NCBI RefSeq assembly: GCF_905475465.1
Contig: NC_062253.1
Coordinates: forward strand, 372,001 to 436,000
Source: Pieris napi
Taxonomy: Eukaryota; Arthropoda; Insecta; Lepidoptera; Pieridae
DNA: 64,000 nt
Direction: 5' to 3'
Position 1 is the stretch's first letter; the number at the start of each line of letters is the position of its first letter. The translations under genes were made by a program, and so were the position numbers. The notes beneath the pieces were generated by a model, which saw nothing but the letters and a program-made list of their open reading frames with translations, searched no databases and was not told the origin of the DNA. Positions 46,999 through 56,540 of this stretch are shown here, piece after piece.

Positions 46999-48233
46999 TT
47001 ATTTCTGAAAAAGATAGGTCTTATTAACACTTGAATACTTAGAAAAATCGCAAAAAGTTTTCGCATGATAAATAATTTAGATATTCGTTGAGAAATTGCG
47101 AGCTGGAAGTAGATATTTTTTTAACGACTTACCTTCCATCGATCGTTGTCGTAGTCCCAACGCGAGGAAAGCCCATCAATCGGTGCCACGCGTAGCTCGA
47201 GCATTCTTCGAAGTTGAGCCTTCTGCGATTCCTTTGAGAACGAGCTCGGTAGAGGTTCCCATACTGTAAGATGTAAAACGACAAGTTATATATCATATAA
47301 TAGCATATTGAAATAAATGAAGATAGATTGGAACGTAAGACTCAAGGGAAAACTGTGTGGCGTTAGCTTGACAATCGTTTCGCCAGTTTGGACTCACCAT
47401 AACGGCGGGAGAACATGATCATCCAAAAGCAAAAAGACGTAGCAAAGAGCGCCCATCCCAGACAGAACTTCCACTGACCGGTGGGCGCTTGAAACTCTGC
47501 AAACGTCTGGCAGAAGGAGGCACGATACAGCGCCTTCTTCTCCTCGATGCACAGAGTGCGCCAGTCACACCTCTCTCTGTCGCGAAGGGCCTAGAGGACA
47601 AGGGTGGTATGAAAAGGGAGCAATTAGTACCATAGTAGTGGCTGAACATGACCATCCAGAAGGTGAAGGAAGTGAGGAACAGCGCCCAGCCAACACAAAA
47701 CTTCCACTGGCCCGTCGGATGCTGGAACTCCGAGAATGTTTGGCAGAACGACGCCCGGTATAAAGCCTTCTTTTCTTCGCAGCAAAGTAGCCGCCAGTCC
47801 CCCTTCTCCTTCTCACGAAGAGCCTAGATAGGATAATTGCTTAGTGGAAGCGGAATCTGTTAGCTATTGTTTGTTTGTAAAAACTATATACATAATATAT
47901 ATATTTGTTAGCTATGATAGTTTAAAAAAAATTAAGTAGGTAACGATTCCGTCAATAATATTATTCAATCTTTTAGCAAAACATCAATCTATCCACTCTG
48001 TTAAGCCGGCAGGTAGTAGCGATCTCTGTTACACTCACACAGATATCCCTGGTGTTCTCCTTGAAACGCACAGCAGGGAACGGGAAATGGGCATCATCCT
48101 TGTAGTTAGCCATACCATTGACCCCGTGACCCACCCAGTCGCGGTTACCTATACGAGAACAATTGTACGTCGTTCTCACAGTGAGGCCGAAAGCTCCACA
48201 TTTTATTGGCAAGGAGGAGATATTCGACAACAT
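46999..48233 (-). CDS. COX4L: Cytochrome c oxidase subunit 4 paralogue (COX4L) with duplicated exon
   Basis: Minus-strand exons: 48233-48039, then either 47823-47631 (version B) or 47590-47398 (version A), then 47263-47133, and a last coding exon 47004-46999 giving only Lys and the stop. Either choice yields 174 residues, exactly the length of COX4 at 52976. The N-terminus (MLSNISSLPIKCGAFGLTVR) looks like a mitochondrial presequence, followed by IGNRDWVGHGVNGMANYKDD. Both versions encode the matrix helix and transmembrane segment: A has ALRDRERCDWRTLCIEEKKA and B has ALREKEKGDWRLLCCEEKKA, both followed by LYRASFCQTF. Both are 193 nt with the same phase, so including both would shift the frame. 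Only 40 nt separate them. Subunit 4 is a nuclear-encoded regulatory subunit of complex IV in the inner mitochondrial membrane. Expression may be tissue-restricted, as for other COX4 paralogues (inference). Confidence 0.93.
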
Positions 48234-49107
48234 TCCGTGGGTTTCGAAGTCACAACCAGTGACGTTGCGTCACTGATATCGATATTATGTCTTTTAGTTT
48301 TTTATTCAATTTTGTGTAAATGTTAAAGAGTTCCTATGTATTTGTCAAATTATTAAGCGGTTTTTGCTATAGTATGAGAAATTGCTGACTACGTATATCA
48401 TGTTTAAATCTATTCTCGTTGAAGATGTTCATTAGAATTACTGCATATCTTTTAGATGTTTCACTCTTTTATTTTCAAAGTTGGAAACACAATTTAACAC
48501 ATCGGAAGCATATAAATATTTTAAACAAGTACTTGTGAACAAAGATAGTTTCGGAAACGGAACGTGTTTGGATAGTTTTGATAGATAGAATGATAGAGGG
48601 ACAGACTGACATGGCGAGTGATGATCGCGTTTTGTTTTGTTTTGTTCTGCAGAACTGTAATGTACTACGGTGTTACATACTCAATACTAAAGTTAAATAA
48701 ATCAATTGCGAAACACAGTTACATATAGAATCCGTTATGTCGATTAGATCTATTTGTTTTACATGAAGAACAGACAAAATCATTTTTCAACAGGCGTGAT
48801 ACACTGACGCTAAATTTATATGGGAATCTCACGTGACGATTTTCTCAAGCCCCTGAGTTTCAATTCCTATTAAAAGACGAAAGCCTCTACATTAATAAAT
48901 AAACAATTTCCTAATGTGGTTTTCCACATACATCTTAATTGTGCAACACAAATTTACTACTTATAAATATTTCGAAACAATTGTTATGGAAATAAAAATC
49001 AGTCATAAACTTTTAGATTATTTTATGCCATTTACATTTCACAATATTTTAAGTGTTGAATACAGATTAAATAAATATATCAATAAATATTTTTAACATA
49101 TTCCAAA
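48234..49107. other. Divergent spacer between COX4L and SPH2
   Basis: An 874 bp spacer separates head-to-head genes and must hold both promoters. Near COX4L there is moderately GC-rich sequence (GTGACGTTGCGTCACTG around 48260), a palindromic CRE/AP1-like TGACG...CGTCA arrangement. The remainder is AT-rich. No exon or repeat is recognised. Confidence 0.6.
48258..48276. promoter_or_regulatory. Paired CRE-like half sites upstream of COX4L
   Basis: GTGACGTTGCGTCACTG contains TGACGTTGCGTCA, an inverted pair of TGACG half sites spaced by three bases. It lies about 25-45 bp upstream of the COX4L ATG. It could bind bZIP factors. This is seen only as a motif, with no functional evidence. Confidence 0.3.
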
Positions 49108-52061
49108 ATGTACCAGAACAAAATGATAATTATTGTAGCGATTTTGGTAACGGGAGATTGCTTAGAAGAAATCCCAAGGAGGGACGATATACATAAAACG
49201 GAAGCCATCGTTGAACATACGATTAACAGTCTTTTCTCGACATTGAAATTGAAGAGAATTCAGCAAAGACCAAAGATACTGGAATATACAACTTTGCATA
49301 AATATTTCGCGTCACTATCATTGCAAGATGATTACAACTTGAAGAAAATTCTACAACTAACAAAAGTCAATTCGGAACATAAATTTTATAATGGAACTGA
49401 CTTTATAGCCGTTATAAATGAAATAATAAATGAAGATATAGTTAACAGATTAAACGTGGATGACATTAGTGTGATATCGTATATTGAGAGATTTATTTCC
49501 AGATTAAAGAAATGGAGAGAAATTTACGCGCCAAAAACCATTTACGTCAATATTAATTTTAAAGTCCTGGAACATTTGCAGAAAACAGTTAATAAAAGTT
49601 TTGATTCTAAAAGTCAAGATAATCTCATTACGAGCGACAATGAATTTTGGGGTTTGTAACCATGACTTTTTATAATTAACAGTAATCCTGAACGTAGTAT
49701 AGGTACGTGCTTTAAAGCTATCTTTGGCTTGTCTTTACCATTTTTTTTTCACAATCTGTTGGACGGCGTATGGAAGAATTCAACTGACTTGCACTTAATA
49801 TTATTTATCGGTTGTCTAACAACGGAATTGCTAATTTTCAGAGCCAAGTGGTCGACGTATTTACAGAGGTCAAAGAACCAAGATCAAATATTTCCCATTC
49901 ATGGCTAGTGTGCACATCTTCAACAACTTCCATTGCGCTGGATCTATAATAAAATCTGACCTCATCATCACAGCTTCGTCGTGTTTACAACTGTAAGCCA
50001 CTTATATGAAATATAAAGTATTCTATTCGATCGATTCGATTTCAACATTTGAAAGGATTCTAACAACTCAAATATTTTTATACAGAGCCTGGAATAACCG
50101 TCTATTCCGAGAAAATCCAGCATTCCTTTCTGTTCGAGTCGGGAGTTCCTTCTATAGTGGTGGTGGTGAGGTCATACCGGTATTAGAAATTTACTTCCAC
50201 CCTGGATACGACCCTAAAAGTCTTAGAAACAACATCTGTATCCTGCGGCTCGTTCGCCGTTTGAATTTCAGAAAACGAAATAAGAGAGTGAAAAGGATAA
50301 ACATAGATAGAAACCCATGGAACCTACCAATGAATACTCCTGGTGTCACGATTCTTGGTTGGGGTGCGAAGGGTGTAAGTTCAGTTTTTATGATCAAGCA
50401 GAAATGGTTTTTATGACAAAAATGTCTCATGCATTTATTACTTTTAACACATAAATAAATGCCTAAAATTTCAGAGTAGCGGCATAGTTTACGATCCATG
50501 GAAAAATATATTATCATATTCGATTTTGGATATTTATCCGTTGCCAGACTGTCGCGACGTGTATACTAGGTTTGTATAATGTTCAATACTTCAACATTAA
50601 ACAGTTCAGTACTTCCACGTACACATTATTTTTTAATTTAATATTATTTTGTTATCAGACGGTATGTGACACACAAACATTTTTGTGCTGGTTTCTTGTC
50701 CAAAGGCGGAGGTGCATGTAACGTACGTATTGTTTATATTATTCCATGTAACCTTTTCTATAAGGCAAGTGGAAATAATCCAAGAATGGAACTCTCGTAT
50801 CTATACTTATTGAGCTTGTGTCACTGTATTGCAAAATAACCTTACATGTTACGTTATGTCATTTATAGCGTGACGTAGGAGCCCCGGGCGTGGTGGATGG
50901 TAAGCTGATGGGAGTGGTAAGCTTCGGCTCCCCCACTTGTGGGACTCCTGACGCCCCCACTGTCTTCACTAAATTAGGATACTACACTGACTGGATAGAA
51001 GACGTTATGGAAAAGGTAACAATTTGTACTTTATTAAATTCATACATAGCAAACTTGATTAAGGTGTGTGCGTGTTTAATATAAGGCAAATACCAATTAT
51101 ATTCAATGGCACTCTTAATATCACTTATAATATTCATCATATGTTTCAGCCCGTACCTGTTTCCTTGAAGCGTACCACAAAGAAACCATTGTTCGATGTA
51201 TTTAGTGTTATACCTTTGGAAGGACCTACGACGACCACATTCAAAATACCACCTATCACAGGAAACAAGTTAGACCCTATATCAATTCACGACATCGACA
51301 ACACATTAAGACATATAGACGAAAATCTTTTTAAAGAATTTGTGTCCACAATGTTCACCAGTAGTGAAATCGATAAGTATTTACAAATTATTAGACAACA
51401 ACCGAAAACAAAAGGAAATGTTGAAAACAAAACAGCGACAGTTAACGTCAATAGTGAGAGTGATTCTTCTATTGATAAAAGTGATGTAGTATTTGTAACC
51501 AAATCTCCCGAATTTGACGAAGCTGTAGTTAAAGCAGAAGATATTGAGATACGGGGCTCAGAATCTGACAGTGACAACGAACGAAATTCTCAAGTACTAT
51601 CACAAGAATCTTACAGGGGCGAAGAAAATCAAGCAATAGTAGACGAATCCAAAGTAGAAAGTGATATAATTCAATTCATGAAAAACATAGATTTGAAAAA
51701 AATTATTCAAGAAGAAGTAATGGATACGCCAAAAGCGGGAGAAAAGGGAAAAAATGAATCCTTTTTAAAATTAGCATACCTTAATGATACTGATAAAACA
51801 GGACATGGTGATAACCTGGACGATAATGATGGATTAAGCTTAGTAGGAGATAATAGTTTCGAAGATATGACGAGGTCAAAACTCAACAGCACCAACAGGA
51901 TTTTTCCCGAAAAGGAGGTTTATGGTTTATTGTCCGATGTTATCGAAGAGGAAGTACAAAATAAATTAGTAAAGGGTTTTAAATACTTGGGTTTTTTATT
52001 TAGAATACTACTAAATAGATATATTAGAATAAAATTAAAATATACACCCATTTTTATGTAA
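49108..52061 (+). CDS. Serine protease homologue SPH2 with long acidic tail
   Basis: Seven exons: 49108-49651, 49842-49992, 50086-50374, 50475-50569, 50659-50722, 50869-51015 and 51150-52061. They encode 733 residues and all phases close. A signal peptide (hydrophobic MIIIVAILVTGDC; the start could be Met1 or Met6) precedes a ~165-residue charged, helical N-terminal region with no recognised domain. A trypsin fold then begins at GRRIYRG. All three catalytic positions are changed: ITASSC (His to Ser), NNICILRL (Asp to Asn) and CNRDVGAPG for CxGDSGGPx (Ser to Val). The remaining ~303 residues are encoded by one exon. They are rich in Ser, Asp and Glu (ESDSSIDKSDVV, GSESDSDNERN) and end in a short hydrophobic-basic segment (KYLGFLFRILLNRYIR). 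It is probably a secreted or surface binding protein. Intron positions in the protease domain match SPH1. Confidence 0.9.
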
Positions 52062-52975
52062 TAAAGTAGCATAATTTAGAAATTGTAATATTAAATAGTA
52101 TCTGTCTACAAAGTATTGATTTATATGTCAACTTGAAAATTCGAAATTGAGTTTGACGTTTAAGTTTTCACTGTGAAGTGTGAACGATCGAATGTCCATT
52201 TGGATTCTCGGAATACAGTAGCTAAAAATTTTCTTAAGGAAATAAGCAAAAAGGTAATAATACTTTAAACATAAGTCTTTTTGAAAAGCGCTTGTAGTGT
52301 GCTGTGCTTATTTATTTATGATTATTTTAAATTTAAGTCTACAAGGCACCGCAGGTAAGTGTCAAAGTTTTTATTTTTCTAAATGATTTTGAAATTGGAA
52401 TAAACGCATCGAAGCAATCTTTTCTGTTATATTTTTCGAATTTTTCGTATTTTGCAGTTGATTATTAAAATCAATTTCTATTAATGTCAAATCTAACAAT
52501 ATTTTTTTCACTGTTATGTAACTGACGATCGATTGCCATAACCTATCAATTCTTATCAACAACACCTTTGAATTTAGAACACCTCACTCTGTGTCGTTAT
52601 TACTTGCGTCCTGGTGAAATATTTACAGAACTTATCTTGGTAGAATATATTTCCAGAGTTACTGTATATTCCCTAAGCTATATACTGTATATAAATATTT
52701 TTATACCATTTTAACTCTAAAATCTCCTATCATATCCCATATCACATATCCTCCAAAAGTCCCAACCATACATAATGTATGAGTTTGGTACCTGGTTTGG
52801 TTGGTAGGATGTGTTAACTATTTAATCTTGTACAGACAAGTTGATTTTCCTCATACCTTATTACAAAAATGTGCTATTCAAACATATTTGCGCCATATTA
52901 CTATACTTTACACTGCTAGTTTGTTAAGTTCTTGTACTTCTACCTATTTGAAATTTGCATTGTTTTTATAGCAAA
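52062..52975 (+). other. Spacer and 5' UTR intron of COX4
   Basis: Separates the SPH2 stop from the COX4 ATG. A donor at 52354/52355 (GCAG|GTAAGT) and an acceptor just before the ATG (TTTTTATAG at about 52971) indicate a non-coding first exon ending at 52354 and a ~616 bp 5' UTR intron. The COX4 start site would lie in the 52.15-52.35 kb region, where the sequence is slightly less AT-rich. No repeats seen. Confidence 0.6.
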
Positions 52976-54357
52976 ATGGCCAACCTCCTTATGCGCCAGG
53001 CACTTATAAATGCAATCCGTGTTCCAGTTGGTACCCGATCTGTTAGTGAATTAGCTAAGGTAAGTCAAATTCATTTTTAAAACATGTGTGTGCTCTAAAA
53101 TGTATTGTTAATATAGTTTGAAAACATTTACCAAATAATACTTATATATACAATATATATATTAATTTAACATAAAGTAGAATAATAAAGTATAAAGTAA
53201 ACTATTTACTTTATGTAAATGTTTAATATTTTTTCCAGATTGGAAACCGTGAGTGGGTGGGATATGGTTTCAATGGACAGCCCAACTATGTCGACAGGCC
53301 TGACTACCCTTTGCCTGCTGTCCGATTCGGTGTAGAGACACCTGATATCAAAGTGCGTATTGTAGTTTTTTTAGAAAAGCCTTAAGTTAAGTTTACGTTG
53401 TCTCTTTAAATTTTGATCTATGAGAATAAGAAATATATAGATATAACGTAATGTATGAACATTCTTAAAACAGGTCCTGCGTGAAAAGGAAAAGGGTGAC
53501 TGGCGCAAGCTGACCGTTGAAGAAAAGAAAGCACTTTACAGAGCATCCTTCTGCCAGACCTTTGCAGAGTTCCAGGCTCCAACCGGGCAGTGGAAGGGAG
53601 CCGTGGGATGGGCGCTCTGTTTGGCCTCATTGTCCCTTTGGGTGTACATGGGAGTTAAAATGTTTGGTAAGATTGATTCTATCATATAGTGAAGTTATCT
53701 CTTAAACGGAAAATGAGGATTACTCATTAAATTAGGACATATAAATTACGTAGAAGGGCTAATGTGTGTGTTTATTACTGTGTTTTGTGTTAACTGTTTT
53801 CTTTTGTGCAAGGAATTGTAGATAAAAACCATTTATGTTCAAAACTTGTTAGATTTCTTTGACATGAAATTTAATTCTTATGAAGTTTGGTAATTTTATA
53901 ATATATAAAAAACTAAGCACTCAAAAACATCTGTTCTAAAACTTAAAACATACAAAATTAACTAATTACTTCTGATTAAAATGGCTTGCTTAGTTACTTG
54001 TCTGAAAATGTATTTCTTTTTAATAGAAATGCAGAACTGTCTGCCAAATGTTGCAATGATATTTTTAGTTGGTCTAATTTTGTCATAAGTATGGTATCTT
54101 AAAAACACTAAGACTCCTCCAGGCTCTCATTTCTATTCGTGCATCAAATTCTATTTAAATTTAATGTTAAAACATACACTTAACGAATTTGTTGATTTCA
54201 AATGTTCAAAATTTGATTTTCAGTATACAGCCCTCTTCCGGAGTCCTTTAGCGAGGAGTCTCAGAAGGCTCAGCTCCGCCGTATGCTGGATCTCAAGGTC
54301 AACCCTATCGATGGAATGTCCTCCAAGTGGGACTACGAGAACAACCGCTGGAAGTAA
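52976..54357 (+). CDS. COX4: Cytochrome c oxidase subunit 4, mitochondrial (COX4)
   Basis: Four coding exons: 52976-53059, 53239-53352, 53474-53666 and 54224-54357 (TAA), 174 residues. The presequence MANLLMRQALINAIRVPVGT is basic and lacks acids, as mitochondrial targeting peptides do. The mature part includes IGNREWVGYGFNGQPNYVDR, then LREKEKGDWRKLTVEEKKAL and YRASFCQTFAEFQAPTGQWK. It has the single transmembrane helix (VGWALCLASLSLWVYMGVKM) and ends KWDYENNRWK. It is the first-assembled nuclear-encoded subunit around COX1 in complex IV. The third exon is 193 nt, identical in length to each alternative exon of COX4L. A 3' UTR intron seems to start at 54361 (AAATG|GTATGC) and end before 54860, with AATAAA at 54940-54945. 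This is the canonical housekeeping copy. Confidence 0.97.
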
Positions 54358-54939
54358 ATGGTATGCTCATTGCTTTTGTTCTTCCGTTCACTCAGTGCCC
54401 ATATACAAACGTCACTGACATGTCATTACACCAGATATCTCTTGAACAATGAGAAGTTAATAATATATTTGAAGACGTTCCTGAATATTATATTTTAGAA
54501 TTGTTTGAAGTAATTAGTCAATACAACTTTTTGTTAATTCTATAACTAAGTCTGAGTTATTTACATTTATGTCTGCCCATCACATCCCGTGAAAACTACT
54601 TGATTTTTATTTATATAGATAAAATATCTTTATAAATGTATTTTGTTAATTAAAACATCTCATAAAGGTCCTTAATTTTAAAATATCTCTGTTTCTTATT
54701 AAATATCGCTTTATACGGATGATTTCAATCGACTTCAGAAATCCGGAAAGAAGATGTTTAGGAGCAAATGTTATTACTATTAATATACAATGAAAACCAA
54801 GAGATATAAAAATTATATTATTCAATGCAGCAATAAATAGTTAATTCCTTGTTTCAGGCTGTCTGAAAGCGTTTTGTGGAGGCTGGTGTAGTGTAGACAA
54901 CGTTATCGTAAATAATTATATTGTTCTGTAAGATATGCA

Positions 54940-54945
54940 AATAAA
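54940..54945 (+). promoter_or_regulatory. Poly(A) signal of COX4
   Basis: AATAAA in the putative last, untranslated exon of COX4, following the acceptor TTCCTTGTTTCAG that ends near 54858. Confidence 0.65.
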
Positions 54946-55355
54946 ATTGTGATTCCATCAAGGTTTTTTTTCTTAAGTAATATTAAATAACATTAGAATT
55001 GAGCGCATTCTAGAGATGAGTAAAATTTACGAACACCGTGAATATTATCGAAAGTCGAAAACTTTAATACTACCGTCTACAATATGTAAGAAGAAGTACC
55101 CATAAATATTTTTTTATAATTTTTTTTGAGTATTTAATTATTATTTTGCAATGATTTTGAAGACAAAAAAAATAACTACGTATCGCTAGCGATGTCCACC
55201 TATTTTTGAAACCCCAATGGTCACTTACACCATAATATCTACTACTGATAGAGGTTAAACGTTTTATTTATTTATTATTATAGTTGATTCCAGTAAGATA
55301 TGTATGAAGAGCATGGTGAGTTGGTTGGTTGGTTAAAGACATTTTGTAAAAAAAA

Positions 55356-55425
55356 TGGCGATTTATGAGTGATAGAGTTTATGCCAGTTCTTCTCTACTG
55401 TTCTACACCCTCGAAGGTAATTTAA
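55356..55425 (+). repeat. Lepidopteran interspersed repeat fragment
   Basis: GAGTGATAGAGTTTATGCCA and GTTCTTCTCTACTGTTCTAC match the minus-strand copy at 39241-39333 with several substitutions. Non-coding relic. Confidence 0.55.
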
Positions 55426-55842
55426 AACCTGCTTTTTGCTTACGTCCCTAAGTGAACTTTGTGTTAGCTACATTGATTCTTTTTAAATTAAATAAATCAT
55501 CCAACACGAATGAGAACAACAACAAATAATTAAAGGTCAACAGAAGTAATCCTACGGGCTACGATTGCGCCGTTTTTGCAAATAAAACTTATTTCGGAAA
55601 ATCATTTTTTTATCTATTTGAGTGTAACGTTTCGTTACTCGGTACTAGATGGCGCACTCGTTACTCAGTACCGAATACATACGGTTTGCTACAACTCTGT
55701 TTGTGGTCCATGATTTAGTTAAATACATTCGTGTCACCACTCATAATAGTACATGTACCGCAGAAGAGTCGAATTCTTCTGAAGGAATTGTATCGCAGAT
55801 TTAGATTTACAAATCATACTTTTTAACTATAGAAAACAGTGT

Positions 55843-56090
55843 AGTGTTGGCCAAGTGGTGTAGGCGACTCCCAAAATTAAAGGTTGAATCTAGGCTTTTA
55901 AAAAGTAGATTTTACCACTTACCCGTAGGTACGATGAAGATAAACTTTGTGAGTTTCCTCACAAAGGAACGGTGTATCTTAAGACCCTTAAACCGACGAC
56001 ACAATCTCAGGCCTACTTGACTAAAAGTAATATAAACGATCAAAGCTACAAACGTCATCTGATCAATTTGTCATAATTATTATGAGAGAT
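55843..56090 (+). repeat. Degenerate SINE-like segment
   Basis: AGTGTTGGCCAAGTGGTGTA resembles a SINE A-box region and GGTTGAATCT a decayed B box. GTGAGTTTCCTCAC and AACCGACGACAC recall the body of the SINE family at 13083. It is strongly diverged and the boundaries are approximate. Confidence 0.45.
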
Positions 56091-56282
56091 ATAATATAAG
56101 AGCTGCCCGACACTATGTAAAGTTGTTTATTTATATTGTGCGACAAATTATGAGTTTACTTGGTGCCGCAAGACCTTTAATATATTATGTTGTTTTATTA
56201 ATATAGGTATATAAGTATATATTAGTACTGTTGTAAGTTCCATATTAAGGGTGTAATCTTTAGATCGCCCTTTTGGCCTTTT

Positions 56283-56540
56283 TTGTTTTTTTTTTAGACA
56301 ATTCACACCAATTGACCGAGTCCCATGCTAAGCTGGTGAAGCTTGTGTTATGGGTACTAGGCAACGGATATACATATATATTATAGATGGATAGACATAT
56401 AAATACATATTTATACACCCAAGACCTAAGCACAACACCAAATGCTCATCACATCGATGTTCGTCTCAGCCGGGGATCAAACCCGGGACCCATGGATTCG
56501 CAGTCAGGGGTACTAACCACTAGACCAATGAGTCGTTAAT
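56283..56540 (-). repeat. tRNA-derived SINE, second family
   Basis: On the minus strand: GACTCATTGGTCTAGTGGTT (A box) and GGGTTTGATCCCCGGCTGAG (B box), followed by ACATCGATGTGATGAGCATT and AAGCTTCACCAGCTTAGCAT, ending in an A-rich tail. The head is clearly tRNA-like. The body differs from the SINE family found at 13083 and 38925. Confidence 0.8.

Noticed and set aside
47591..47630. Genuine 40-nt intron joining COX4L exons B and A in one transcript
   Set aside because: It would be shorter than typical insect introns and would shift the reading frame, because each exon is 3n+1.
48087..48326. 79-codon plus-strand ORF
   Set aside because: Antisense shadow of COX4L exon 1.
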